In this document: in pieces, positions 1 to 8,653 of the stretch
Layout of the letters: each line of letters starts with the position of its first letter
Position numbering within the stretch: position 1 is the stretch's first letter
Source of the DNA: Methylopila capsulata
GTDB taxonomy: Bacteria > Pseudomonadota > Alphaproteobacteria > Rhizobiales > Methylopilaceae
DNA: 64,000 bases
NCBI RefSeq assembly: GCF_016907975.1
Contig: NZ_JAFBCY010000003.1
Span: 310,001-374,000, forward strand
Direction: 5' to 3'
Notes under the pieces: generated by a model
What the model was told of the DNA's origin: nothing
What the model saw: only the letters and a program-made list of their open reading frames with translations
Databases searched by the model: none
Translations under genes and position numbers: made by a program

Positions 1-241
1 CCGGCACGCCCTCGCGGCTGCAGAAGGCCAGCACCTCGGCCACCTGCTCGGTGGTCGAGGGCAGCACGACCACCATGGGCACGCGGCGGTAGGCGGTGAG
101 AGCGTCGCTCTCAAAAGCGCGGCGCTCGTCCTCGGAGACGATGACGCCCTCCCCCGGCACGATCGCCCGCAGCCCCGCGACGATGGCGTCGCGCCGGGCG
201 AGGATCGTGGGATCGGGGGCGAGCAATGCGATGCCGCTCAT
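1..241 (-). CDS. FAD-linked oxidase (GlcD/D-lactate dehydrogenase type), N-terminal part
   Basis: Only the first 80 codons lie in the window; the gene runs off the left edge. The reading starts at an ATG (239-241) giving MSGIALLAPDPTILARR and continues into VVLPSTTEQVAEVLAFC, the start of a PCMH-type FAD-binding domain as in glycolate oxidase subunit GlcD and D-2-hydroxyacid dehydrogenases. It is divergent from lutABC across about 220 bp, which fits a role in feeding electrons from a hydroxyacid such as lactate or glycolate. Which substrate cannot be decided from the fragment. Confidence 0.75.
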   Translation of the reverse strand, partial: MSGIALLAPDPTILARRDAIVAGLRAIVPGEGVIVSEDERRAFESDALTAYRRVPMVVVLPSTTEQVAEVLAFCSREGVP

Positions 242-461
242 GGACGTTCGGTCTCCCTCGCCGCTTTTTGGTCTCGCGCGTCCCGCTGCGGCGGCGGAAC
301 GCGCTGTCTTTCATATGCGCCCAGACGACGGATTGGGTCGTTCGACTTTCGGAGGCGCGTCGGACGCCCTTGCGCCGGCCGCCGCCGATGGCCCATGGTC
401 GCCATCCGGTTCGTCCGCTTTACATTTGTTCGCGTCCCTGGAGTCGTTTCAAGTGGCGACG

Positions 462-1232
462 ATGATTGATACGAAGCCCCGCGTCGGCCTGTTCGCGACC
501 TGTCTCGTCGATCTCATCCGCCCGTCCGTCGGTTTCGCCGCGGCGAAGCTGATCGAGGACGCCGGCTGCGAGGTGGTCGTGCCGTCGCAGACCTGCTGCG
601 GCCAGCCGGCCTTCAACTCCGGCGACCGGGCGACCTCGCGGGCGATCGCGCTTCAGGTCATGGACGCGTTCCAGGGCGTCGACTACGTCGTCGCGCCGTC
701 CGGCTCCTGCGCCGGCATGCTGAAGAAGCACGTTCCCGAGCTGTTCGAGGGCGAGCCCGACCTCGCCCGCCGCGCCGCGGCGTTCTCCGCGAAGGTCCAC
801 GAGCTGGTCTCGTTTCTGGTGGACGTGCGCGGCGTGACCTCGGTCGAGGCGCGGTTCGACGGCTCCGTCACCTACCACGACAGCTGCTCCGGCCTGCGCG
901 AGCTCGGCGTGAAGACCCAGCCGCGGAAGCTGCTGGAGAGCGTCGACGGCCTGTCCATCTCCGAGATGCGCGATCCCGACGTGTGCTGCGGCTTCGGCGG
1001 CACCTTCGCGGTGAAGTACGGCGAGATCTCCGACGCGATCGTCGCCAAGAAGGCCGAGAACGTCTGGGCTTCCGAGGCCGGAACCCTGCTCGCGGGCGAC
1101 CTCGGCTGCCTCATGAACATGGCCGGCAAACTGCAGCGCCAGGGCCGCGAGGTGAAGGCGCGGCACGTCGCCGAGGTGCTCGCGGGGATGACGGACGAGC
1201 CGGCGATCGGCGAGCCGGCGGAGAAGGTGTGA
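462..1232 (+). CDS. lutA: LutA/YkgE-type (Fe-S)-binding lactate oxidation subunit
   Basis: Predicted 256-residue protein with the two CCG-type cysteine repeats of the heterodisulfide-reductase-like family: TCCGQPAFNSGD with GSCAGM near residues 40-80, and DSCSGLRELG with VCCGFGGTF near 140-185. LutA acts with LutB and LutC in cytoplasmic oxidation of lactate to pyruvate. I chose the ATG at 462 (MIDTKPRVGLFATC) because homologues start there; the frame stays open upstream only through high GC content. lutB follows after 4 bp, so lutABC reads as one operon. Confidence 0.88.
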   Translation: MIDTKPRVGLFATCLVDLIRPSVGFAAAKLIEDAGCEVVVPSQTCCGQPAFNSGDRATSRAIALQVMDAFQGVDYVVAPSGSCAGMLKKHVPELFEGEPDLARRAAAFSAKVHELVSFLVDVRGVTSVEARFDGSVTYHDSCSGLRELGVKTQPRKLLESVDGLSISEMRDPDVCCGFGGTFAVKYGEISDAIVAKKAENVWASEAGTLLAGDLGCLMNMAGKLQRQGREVKARHVAEVLAGMTDEPAIGEPAEKV

Positions 1233-1236
1233 TCCG

Positions 1237-2667
1237 ATGACCCTCCACGTCACCTCCCCCGCCTTCAAGGCCAACGCCCACGAAGCGCTCTCCGACGAGG
1301 CGCTGCAGCGCGCGCTGACGAACGTCGAGAAGGGCTTCATCGGCAAGCGCAAGAAGGTCGCCGACAAGCTGCCGGAGTTCGAGGCGCTTCGGGATTCGGC
1401 GCGCGACATCAAGAACCACACGCTCGCCCACCTCGACCTCTACCTCGAGGCCTACGAGGCGAAGGTCACCGCGGCCGGCGGCCACGTGCACTTCGCGCCC
1501 ACCGCCGCGGACGCCTCGAAGATCGTGCTCGACATCTGCCGCCGGGTCGGCGCGAAGGTCGTGACCAAGGGCAAGTCGATGATCTCCGAGGAGATCGACC
1601 TCAACACCCACATCGAGGCGGCGGGGATGGCCGCGGTCGAGACCGATCTCGGCGAGTACATCATCCAGCTGCGCGGCGAGACGCCGAGCCACATCATCGC
1701 GCCCGCCGTCCACCTCAACCGCGACCAGGTCGAGGCCGATTTCCGCCGCGTCCACACCGACCTGCCGGACGACCGCGACCTCCAGGCGCCGGAATCGCTG
1801 CTGGCCGAGGCCCGCGGCGTGCTGCGCAAGCGCTTCCTCGCGGCCGACGTCGGCATCACCGGCGCGAACTTCCTGGTGGCGGAGACCGGCACCTCCATCA
1901 TCGTCACCAACGAGGGCAACGGCGACCTGACGCAGACCCTGCCGAAGGTCCACATCGTGCTGGCCTCGCTCGAAAAGCTGGTGCCGACGCTGGACGACGT
2001 GTCCCAGATGCTTCGGGTGCTGGCGCGCTCCGCCACGGGCCAGGAGATGTCGGTCTACACCACCTTCTCCACCGGCCCGCGCCGCCCGGACGACGTTGAC
2101 GGGCCGGGCGAGTACCACGTGGTGCTGCTCGACAACGGCCGCTCGTCCATGCTCGGCGGCGAGTTCCAGGACATGCTCCGCTGCATCCGCTGCGGCGCCT
2201 GCATGAACCACTGCCCGGTCTACCATGCGGTCGGCGGCCACGCGTATGGCTGGGTCTACCCCGGCCCGATGGGCGCCGTGCTGTCGCCGTCGCTGATCGG
2301 CGTGGACAAGGCCGGCCACCTCCCCAACGCCTCCACCTTCTGCGGCCGCTGCGAGAGCGTGTGCCCGGTCCGCATCCCGCTGCCGAAGCTGATGCGGCAC
2401 TGGCGTGAGCGCGAGTTCGAGCGGAACCTCTCCCCCGCCCCGGTGCGCTACGGCCTGAAAGCCTGGGGCTTCTTCGCGCGTCGGCCGGCGCTCTACCGGC
2501 TGGCGACCCGCGCGGCGATGACGACGCTGTCGCTGCTCGGCCGCAACAAGGGCCGCTTCGCCAAGCTGCCGCTGGCCGGCGGCTGGACCGCCTACCGCGA
2601 CTTCCCCGCGCCGGAGGGCAAGACCTTCCAGGCCCGCTGGAAGGCGCAGCAGGACAAGCGCGCATGA
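1237..2667 (+). CDS. lutB: LutB/YkgF-type iron-sulfur lactate oxidation subunit
   Basis: Predicted 476 residues. It has an N-terminal LUD domain (about 60-290), then two ferredoxin-like 4Fe-4S motifs, CIRCGACMNHCPVY (near 312) and CGRCESVCPVRIP (near 370), and a basic C-terminal LutB-specific tail. It is the electron-transferring subunit of the LutABC complex that oxidises lactate. The stop overlaps the lutC start by 4 bp (ATGA), indicating translational coupling. Length and motif order match the family. Confidence 0.92.
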   Translation: MTLHVTSPAFKANAHEALSDEALQRALTNVEKGFIGKRKKVADKLPEFEALRDSARDIKNHTLAHLDLYLEAYEAKVTAAGGHVHFAPTAADASKIVLDICRRVGAKVVTKGKSMISEEIDLNTHIEAAGMAAVETDLGEYIIQLRGETPSHIIAPAVHLNRDQVEADFRRVHTDLPDDRDLQAPESLLAEARGVLRKRFLAADVGITGANFLVAETGTSIIVTNEGNGDLTQTLPKVHIVLASLEKLVPTLDDVSQMLRVLARSATGQEMSVYTTFSTGPRRPDDVDGPGEYHVVLLDNGRSSMLGGEFQDMLRCIRCGACMNHCPVYHAVGGHAYGWVYPGPMGAVLSPSLIGVDKAGHLPNASTFCGRCESVCPVRIPLPKLMRHWREREFERNLSPAPVRYGLKAWGFFARRPALYRLATRAAMTTLSLLGRNKGRFAKLPLAGGWTAYRDFPAPEGKTFQARWKAQQDKRA

Positions 2668-3623
2668 CCGAGACCCCGACCTTGAGCGCCCGCGATCAGG
2701 TGCTGGGCACCATCCGCCGCTCGCTCGGCGTCACCGGTCAGGAGGCCCCGCGGCGGTTCGCGGTCGCCGATCGGCTGAAGACGCATCCCTCCGGCGTGCT
2801 GCCCGCGCGCGCGACGTCGAAGTCGCCGGCCGAGCGCGTCCGGCTGTTCGTGGAGATGGCGGAGGCTTCGGCCGCAACCGTTTCGACGGTCTCCTCGAGC
2901 GCCGAGGCGCCCGCCGCGATCGCAGCCTTCCTGCGCGCCCACAACCTCGCGCCCGAGGTCCGGCGCGGCGCGGATCCTCGCCTCGCCGACCTGCCGTGGG
3001 CCGAGACCACGCTCACGGTGACCGAGGGCCGCTCCTTCGGCGACGACGCCGCCGGCGTCAGCGCCGCCTTCGCAGGCGTCGCCGAGACCGGCACGCTGAT
3101 CCTGGCGTCGGGCCCCGACAATCCGACCACGCTGAACTTCCTGCCGGACAACCACATCGTGCTGCTCGACGCCGCCGACGTGGCCGCGACCTACGAGGAC
3201 GTCTGGGGACAGGTGCGGCAGCGCTACGGCGCGGGCGTCATGCCGCGCACCGTCAACTGGATCACAGGCCCCTCGCGCTCCGCCGACATCGAGCAGATCC
3301 TGCTCATGGGGGCGCACGGGCCGCGGCGGCTGCACATCGTTCTGGTCGACCCGGCCCACGTGGCCGACGAGGCCAAGCTCGACGCGGAGACCGTCCCCGC
3401 GGGCTCGACGCCCGCGGAGCCGCGCGTCGGCGACACGCTCGCGCTCGATCCCGAGGCCCCGGAGGGCGGCGCGCCGACGCCGGCGGCGGAGACGCCCGCC
3501 CCCGCGATGTCGAAGCGGGTCCACGAGCCGAAGCACACGCCGGCTGAAGAAGACGCCGAACTCGACGAGGCGCTGGACGAGAGTTTCCCGGCGAGCGATC
3601 CGCCGTCGCAGACTCAGCCTTGA
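2664..3623 (+). CDS. lutC: LutC/YkgG-type LUD-domain protein with an extra acidic C-terminal module
   Basis: Residues 1 to about 235 form the expected LutC, including the LUD-domain signature GVAETGTLI and TGPSRSADIEQ. Usual LutC proteins stop near residue 220-240. Here about 80 more residues follow: a proline/alanine-rich linker, then an internal methionine and a segment with EPKHTPAEED and LDEALDESFPASDPPS. That last motif is typical of small free-standing proteins in alphaproteobacteria, so the tail looks like a fused small ORF. There is no stop between the parts in this sequence. A sequencing frameshift over a lost stop is the alternative. Confidence 0.87.
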   Translation: MTETPTLSARDQVLGTIRRSLGVTGQEAPRRFAVADRLKTHPSGVLPARATSKSPAERVRLFVEMAEASAATVSTVSSSAEAPAAIAAFLRAHNLAPEVRRGADPRLADLPWAETTLTVTEGRSFGDDAAGVSAAFAGVAETGTLILASGPDNPTTLNFLPDNHIVLLDAADVAATYEDVWGQVRQRYGAGVMPRTVNWITGPSRSADIEQILLMGAHGPRRLHIVLVDPAHVADEAKLDAETVPAGSTPAEPRVGDTLALDPEAPEGGAPTPAAETPAPAMSKRVHEPKHTPAEEDAELDEALDESFPASDPPSQTQP

Positions 3624-3633
3624 AAGCTGGATA

Positions 3634-3981
3634 TCAGGCGCCGGCCCATTCGACGTCCAGGCGGAGGTCCGCGGCGCCGACGCTGCGCTTGAAGGTGGTC
3701 AAGGCGTCAAGCGCGGCCGCCTTATGCGCGAATGTCACGGATGCGTACAACACCTCGCCGTTCGGCGCCCGAAGCTGGAACCGAAAGGCGCCGCTGCTGT
3801 CCTTTTGGATCACGAACGACAACGGCCCAGCGAGGGCCGCCCGCTCGGCGTCTTCTTCCATCGCCAACGTGGCCTCAAGGACACTGGTGTCGTCCATGAG
3901 CGATCGCGACCGCCGCAAAATGCGCTCCTGACGATCGGCTGGCAATTCAGCGAGAATGTCTTCGAAAGAGGTCGCCATCAT
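3634..3981 (-). CDS. Putative antitoxin: Xre-antitoxin-like N-terminus joined to a DUF1508/YegP-like domain
   Basis: 115 residues. The first ~40 (SFEDILAELPADRQERI and following) resemble the N-terminal segment of Xre antitoxins paired with RelE/HigB (Gp49-like) toxins. The helix-turn-helix expected next is absent. Instead residues ~54-110 (FVIQKDSSGAFRFQLRAPNG) resemble the DUF1508 (YegP) fold, with the pattern F-V-I-x-K-D...W/F-R-x-x-L-x-A-x-N-G-E. The start overlaps the upstream toxin stop by 4 bp (ATGA), as in toxin-first HigBA modules. Pairing with the toxin is inferred from this overlap and the N-terminal similarity; antitoxin activity is not shown. Confidence 0.75.
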   Translation of the reverse strand: MMATSFEDILAELPADRQERILRRSRSLMDDTSVLEATLAMEEDAERAALAGPLSFVIQKDSSGAFRFQLRAPNGEVLYASVTFAHKAAALDALTTFKRSVGAADLRLDVEWAGA

Positions 3982-4337
3982 TGCTTCTCCCGCATCGCTT
4001 TGAGATGGGCGTCGAAACGACGATCCGCGAGGGCGATGAGCGCGGCGTAGAAGCGGCGCTGGCCGACGCCGGACTTTACGCCTCCACAGAGTATCACAGC
4101 CTGCCGCGCGGGGTCGAAGGCGAACGCGACGCGCCAGACCTGGCGGTCGACAGCGAACCGAAGCTCTTTCATGTTGGCGTGCTTCGAGCCGCTTAAGGCG
4201 TCGGCGATCGGCCGTTTCAGGTTGGGGCCGAACTCACGGAGCACAGCGACGGTCGCCAGCAGTTCGTCGCGGACCGCAATGTCGAAAGCCGCGAATTCCT
4301 TCATGAACGGGTCGCAGAAAAGCACTGTCCAAGCCAT
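3978..4337 (-). CDS. RelE/HigB-family toxin (Gp49-like)
   Basis: Predicted 119 residues from the ATG at 4337 (MAWTVLFCDPFMKEF); 11 further in-frame codons upstream lack homology and were left out. Family landmarks are LREFGPNLKRP, GSKHANMKELRF, WRVAFAFDP and the C-terminal GQRRFYAALI, typical of host-inhibition/Gp49-like members of the RelE superfamily, which are ribosome-dependent or ribosome-associated mRNA endonucleases. The partner gene begins within its stop codon. The pair sits between the convergent lutC and the divergent pat gene, a typical place for a small mobile module. Confidence 0.85.
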   Translation of the reverse strand: MAWTVLFCDPFMKEFAAFDIAVRDELLATVAVLREFGPNLKRPIADALSGSKHANMKELRFAVDRQVWRVAFAFDPARQAVILCGGVKSGVGQRRFYAALIALADRRFDAHLKAMREKQ

Positions 4338-4384
4338 CCCGCGCGCCCTCCTGATCCCGTCTATCAACAAGATAGAAACGTAAG

Positions 4385-7105
4385 ATGTCGACCCGCAACC
4401 TCGACGCCGTGTTCGCCCCCCGCTCCGTCGTGCTCGTCGGCGGCAGTCCGCGGCCGGGCAGCGTCGGGCGGGCGGTGCTGCAGAACCTGCGGAACGGCGG
4501 CTTCAAAGGCCCGCTCCGGCTGGTCAATCCGGACTACCCCGACCTCGACGGCGTCCCCGCCTCTCCCGATTTCGCGAGCCTGCCCGAACCGCCGGACCTG
4601 ATCGTCGTCACCACGCCGCCGCACACGATCGCGGGCGTGATCGACGCGGCGGGCGCGGCCGGCGCGCGGGCGGCCGCCGTCATCACCAAGGGCCTCGGCC
4701 GCGGGCCGGGCTCGCTCAGGGACCAGGCCGAGCAGGCGTCGCGCAAGCACGGCATGCGGTTGATCGGGCCGGGGTGTCTCGGCGTGCTCAGCCCGCATGT
4801 GAAGCTCAACGCCAGTTTCGCGCCGCAGGCGCTCGCCGGCGACCTCGCGCTGCTCTCGCAGTCCGGCGGCTTCGTCTCGTCCACCATCGAGTGGGCCACC
4901 GCCCGTGAGATCGGCTTCTCGGGGATCGTATCGTTCGGCGACATGGCCGACGTCGACGTCGACGACCTGCTCGACCATTTCGCGATCGACCGCCGCACGC
5001 GGGCGATCGTGATGTACCTGAACGCGGTGTCCGACGCGCCGCGCTTCCTCTCGGCCGCCCGCGCCGCCGCCCGCGCCAAGCCCGTGGTCGTGATCAAGGG
5101 CGGCCGTCACGCGGCCGGCGCCCGAGCGGCCGCCACCCACAGCGGGGCGCTCGCGACCTCCGACGCGGTCTACGACGCCGCCTTCCGCCGGGCAGGCCTT
5201 CTGCGCGTGGCGGACCTCGCCGACCTCTTCGCCGCGATCGAAACCCTCGCCCATGTGGCGCCGACGTCGGGCAAGAGGATCGCGATCGTCACCAACGGCG
5301 GCGGCCTCGGCGTGCTGGCGGTCGACCGGCTGATCGACCTCGGCGGCCGCCCGGCGGAGCTGTCCGACGCGACCATCGACGCGCTCGACGCGGCGCTGCC
5401 CTGCGACTGGTCGCGCGCCAACCCGATCGACATCGCCGGCGACGCCACGCCCGAGCGCTACGAGGCCGCGGTGACGGCGGCGCTTGCGGACAAGGGTGTC
5501 GACGCGGTGCTCGCCATCCACGCGCCGACCATGCTGTCGGAGGCCGCACCCTGCGCCCACGCCATCGCCGCGGCCTCAGGCCGCGCGCGGGGCCGCACCT
5601 ATCCGCCGAAGCCGGTGTTCGCGGCCTTCATGGGCTCGGAGACCGCGCCGCGACGGATTCTGGAGGCGGCGCACGCGCCGTTCTTCCGCACGCCGGAAAG
5701 CGCGCTCGCGGGCCTGATGCACCTCGTGCGGCATGTGGAGGCGCAGGCGGCGCTGGTGGAGACCCCGCCCTCCGCGCCCGAGAGCTTCACGCCGGACCCG
5801 GCCCGCGCCCGCGCCGCCATGGACGACGCGCTGAACACGGCGCGGGAGTGGCTGTCGCCGACCGACGTCGCGGAGGTGCTGCGGGCCTACGAGATCCCCG
5901 TGCTGCCGCACGCGGTGGTGGACACGCCCGAGGCTGCGGCCGAGGTGGCGCGCGGCTTCATCCGCGCGGGAAGCGCGGCGGTGATCAAGATCGTCTCGCC
6001 GGACCTCTCGCACAAGTCGGCCGTGGGCGGCGTGAGGCTCGCGCTCGACACCGCGGAGGCGGTCGAGGAGGCCGCTCGGGCCATGCTCGCCCGCGTCGCC
6101 GCGCGCGCGCCGCAGGCCCGCATCGAGGGGCTTCTGGTGCAGCCGCACGTGCGGCCCGACGACGGCGTCGAGACCTTCGCCGGCCTGTTCGACGACCCGA
6201 CCTTCGGCCCGGTGGTGGCCTTCGGCGCGGGCGGCGGCGCGGTGGAGATCGTCCGCGACGTCGCGCTCGCCCTGCCCCCGCTGCACCATGGGCTCGCGCG
6301 CGAGCTCATCGGCCGCACCCGGGTCGGGACAGTGCTCGCCGGCTACGACGGCGCGCCCGCCGCGAACGTCGACGCCGTGGCGCAGACGCTGGTGAAGCTC
6401 GCGCAGCTCGCCGCCGACATGCCGGAGATCGCCGAGCTCGACGTCAACCCGCTGATGGTGACGCCGCAGGGCGCGGTCGCGCTCGACGCCCGCATCCGCG
6501 TCCGCCTCGCGCCGCGCAACCGGCGCGCGGGGCCGGCGAACCTGCGCCTCGCCATCCGCCCCTACCCCAAGGAGTTCGAGACCGGCCTCACCCTCGCCGA
6601 CGGCTCCGAGGTGCTGGTGCGCCCCGTGCGGCCGGAAGACGAGCCCCAGGTCGCAGCCTTCTTCCGCGCGGTGGCGCCGGACGACCTCCGCCAGCGCTTC
6701 TTCACGCCGGTGAAGGAGGTGCCGCGGCCCTTCATCGCCCGCCTGACGCAGATCGACTACGCGCGGACCATGGTGCTGCTCGCGATCGACCAGCGGCAGC
6801 GCATCCTCGGCCTCGCCCAGATCCACGCCGACGCCGACGGCGTCGAGGGCGAATACGCCATCCTGCTGCGCTCCGACCTCAAGGGCCGCGGCCTCGGCTG
6901 GCGGCTAATGCGGACGCTGATCCGCCTCGCCGAGACCGAGCGGCTGCGGCGGATCACCGGTCAGGTGCTGGCCGAGAACTCGACCATGCTGTCGATGTGC
7001 CGCGCGCTCGGCTTCGCGGTGAAGGTCGACCCCGACGACGTCGGCGTGCGGCTCGTGACGCTGGAGCTGGGCCGCGGCGAGGGCGCGCGGGCGGTCGCGG
7101 AGTGA
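4385..7105 (+). CDS. Pat-type protein: ADP-forming acyl-CoA synthetase-like domains fused to GNAT acetyltransferase
   Basis: 906 residues, the usual length for bacterial Pat/PatZ (YfiQ). Order: CoA-binding Rossmann domain (about 1-130, VVLVGGSPRPGSVGRA), CoA-ligase domains with THSGALAT near 248 (the phosphohistidine region), ATP-grasp domain (about 480-700, with KIVSPDLSHKSAVGGV) and C-terminal GNAT domain (about 730-890, acetyl-CoA loop around LKGRGLGWRLM). Pat enzymes acetylate lysines of acyl-CoA synthetases to switch them off; the ligase half is usually inactive and senses nucleotide or CoA state. True ADP-forming acetate-CoA ligase activity cannot be excluded. The gene is divergent from the toxin gene by about 50 bp. 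Confidence 0.88.
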   Translation: MSTRNLDAVFAPRSVVLVGGSPRPGSVGRAVLQNLRNGGFKGPLRLVNPDYPDLDGVPASPDFASLPEPPDLIVVTTPPHTIAGVIDAAGAAGARAAAVITKGLGRGPGSLRDQAEQASRKHGMRLIGPGCLGVLSPHVKLNASFAPQALAGDLALLSQSGGFVSSTIEWATAREIGFSGIVSFGDMADVDVDDLLDHFAIDRRTRAIVMYLNAVSDAPRFLSAARAAARAKPVVVIKGGRHAAGARAAATHSGALATSDAVYDAAFRRAGLLRVADLADLFAAIETLAHVAPTSGKRIAIVTNGGGLGVLAVDRLIDLGGRPAELSDATIDALDAALPCDWSRANPIDIAGDATPERYEAAVTAALADKGVDAVLAIHAPTMLSEAAPCAHAIAAASGRARGRTYPPKPVFAAFMGSETAPRRILEAAHAPFFRTPESALAGLMHLVRHVEAQAALVETPPSAPESFTPDPARARAAMDDALNTAREWLSPTDVAEVLRAYEIPVLPHAVVDTPEAAAEVARGFIRAGSAAVIKIVSPDLSHKSAVGGVRLALDTAEAVEEAARAMLARVAARAPQARIEGLLVQPHVRPDDGVETFAGLFDDPTFGPVVAFGAGGGAVEIVRDVALALPPLHHGLARELIGRTRVGTVLAGYDGAPAANVDAVAQTLVKLAQLAADMPEIAELDVNPLMVTPQGAVALDARIRVRLAPRNRRAGPANLRLAIRPYPKEFETGLTLADGSEVLVRPVRPEDEPQVAAFFRAVAPDDLRQRFFTPVKEVPRPFIARLTQIDYARTMVLLAIDQRQRILGLAQIHADADGVEGEYAILLRSDLKGRGLGWRLMRTLIRLAETERLRRITGQVLAENSTMLSMCRALGFAVKVDPDDVGVRLVTLELGRGEGARAVAE

Positions 7106-7208
7106 GGCGGGAGGCCGCGCGGGTCCTCGGGCTCCGCGGTCGCCTCGGGCTTGTCCCGGGGCCCATAAGCCCGCCGCTTGCGCAGACACTGAGCCGAAGG
7201 GGTGATGG

Positions 7209-7230
7209 ATTCCGGCGCTTCGGCCGGAAT
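7209..7230. terminator. Hairpin between convergent genes, REP-like
   Basis: A perfect 8-bp stem (ATTCCGGC / GCCGGAAT) with a 6-nt loop lies between the convergent pat and AsnC-domain genes. It sits in a ~100-bp stretch with phrases such as 'gatggattccgg' and 'ccggaatgacggc' that recall the dispersed intergenic repeats of alphaproteobacteria. No T-tract follows, so terminator function is inferred from position and symmetry. Confidence 0.4.
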
Positions 7231-7314
7231 GACGGCGTGGTTCACTGCGTCGGAACAAGCCGACACCGCTCTGCCCAGACCACGACGCGCGTCGCCGCCG
7301 GTGTCAGCCGCGGC

Positions 7315-7551
7315 TCAAAACGCCTTGAACGTGATCAGCGTGTGGGTGTCGCGCACGCCCGGCGCGGTCTGCACGTGGGCGCCGACGAAGTGGCCCACGT
7401 CGACGCCGTCGTCGACGTGGTACTTTACGATCAGGTCGTAGTCGCCCGCCGTCGAATAGATCTCGGAGTGCAGCTCGAGGTCGGCCAGATGCTCCGCCGT
7501 CTCGTAGGTGCGGCCGAGCTCGCATTTGATCTGCACGTAGAAGGTCTGCAT
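7315..7551 (-). CDS. Stand-alone Lrp/AsnC ligand-binding (RAM) domain protein
   Basis: About 78 residues from the ATG at 7551 (MQTFYVQIKCELG); three more codons upstream are possible. The whole protein is one RAM/AsnC_trans_reg domain: VQIKCELGRTYETAEHL, a GDYDLIVKY core and TLITFKAF at the end. There is no DNA-binding helix-turn-helix. Such free-standing RAM proteins form oligomeric rings that bind amino acids or modulate full Lrp proteins; the role here is unknown. It is convergent with pat and divergent from the sugar kinase. Confidence 0.82.
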   Translation of the reverse strand: MQTFYVQIKCELGRTYETAEHLADLELHSEIYSTAGDYDLIVKYHVDDGVDVGHFVGAHVQTAPGVRDTHTLITFKAF

Positions 7552-7682
7552 CCGCCTCACGCTCCGTGGCCGCCGGGGGCCGGACCATACGGCGCGCGCG
7601 GGCGGATCGGCAACGGATGGCGCGCACCGCCCTTCGCTTGCTATGACGGCGGGCCCTGATCGCCTCGACCCGAGGTCCGCGC

Positions 7683-8612
7683 ATGCCCGCTCTCGACATC
7701 CTCTGCCTCGGCGAACCCCTGGCGGAACTGAACGAAACCGAGGCCGGCCGCTTCACCCTCGGCTGCGGGGGCGACGTCTCGAACGTCGCGATCGCCGCCG
7801 CCCGGCTCGGCGCGCGTTCCGGCGTCCTCGGCGCGATCGGCGACGACGCCTTCGGCGAGGCGCTGACCGCGCTTTGGGACGCGGAGGGCGTGGACCGCGC
7901 CCATATGAGCGTCGATCGCGACGCGCCGACCGGCATCTATTTCGTGACGCACGGTCCCGACGGCCACCGCTTCAGCTACCGCCGCGCAGGCTCCGCCGCG
8001 AGCCTCGTCGGGCCGGACCGGATCCTGGCGGAGGCGATCGCCGCGACCCGTATCCTGCACGCCTCCGGCATCAGCCAGGCGATCTCGACCACCGCCGCCG
8101 ACGGCGTGTTCGCGGCGCTGGCCAAGGCGCGCGACGCGGGCGTCGTCGTGTCCTACGACACCAACCTCAGGCTGAAGCTCTGGCCGCTCGCCCGAGCGCG
8201 CGCGACGATCCGAGAGGCGCTGACGCTGACGGACGTCGCGCTGCCGGGTCTCGACGACGCGGCCCTGCTGTTCGGCGTCGAGGATCCGGACGCGATCTGC
8301 GACGCCGTCCTCGCGCTCGGCCCCAAGGTGGTGGCGCTGACGCTCGGCGCCCATGGCTGCCTGGTCGCGACGCCGGAGCGGCGGGAGCGGATCGCAGCGC
8401 ACCCGGTGCGGGCGGTGGACGCGACCGGCGCCGGCGACGCCTTCGACGGCGCCTTCCTGACGAGCTACCTCGAGGGGCGCGACCCGTTCGCGGCGGCGCG
8501 ACGCGCCAACGTGTCGGCTGCGCTGTCGACCCGCGGCTACGGCGCGATCCCCCCGCTGCCGCGGCGGACGGAACTGGACGCGGAAATCACGCGCGATGCG
8601 GCTTCAGGTTAA
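7683..8612 (+). CDS. PfkB-family sugar kinase (2-keto-3-deoxygluconate kinase-like)
   Basis: 309 residues. Signatures are the N-terminal GGDVSNVAIAAARLG motif that binds the sugar and the C-terminal DATGAGDAFDGAF motif with the catalytic aspartate and anion hole. Members phosphorylate sugars such as 2-keto-3-deoxygluconate, fructose or ribose; the EPLAELNE start resembles KdgK proteins, but no neighbouring sugar-acid genes confirm the substrate. It appears monocistronic, with the next gene on the opposite strand. Confidence 0.82.
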   Translation: MPALDILCLGEPLAELNETEAGRFTLGCGGDVSNVAIAAARLGARSGVLGAIGDDAFGEALTALWDAEGVDRAHMSVDRDAPTGIYFVTHGPDGHRFSYRRAGSAASLVGPDRILAEAIAATRILHASGISQAISTTAADGVFAALAKARDAGVVVSYDTNLRLKLWPLARARATIREALTLTDVALPGLDDAALLFGVEDPDAICDAVLALGPKVVALTLGAHGCLVATPERRERIAAHPVRAVDATGAGDAFDGAFLTSYLEGRDPFAAARRANVSAALSTRGYGAIPPLPRRTELDAEITRDAASG

Positions 8613-8653
8613 CCTCCGGTTAACCCTGCGCGCCGTCCGGCGGCGCCGTCGTT

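Noticed and set aside
1111-2400. Long open frame antisense to lutB, and many similar long frames (for example 4364-5560, 15967-17415, 34648-36147, 46324-47925)
   Set aside because: They mirror the codon pattern of the real gene on the other strand in very GC-rich DNA, are Arg/His/Ala-rich and show no domain.
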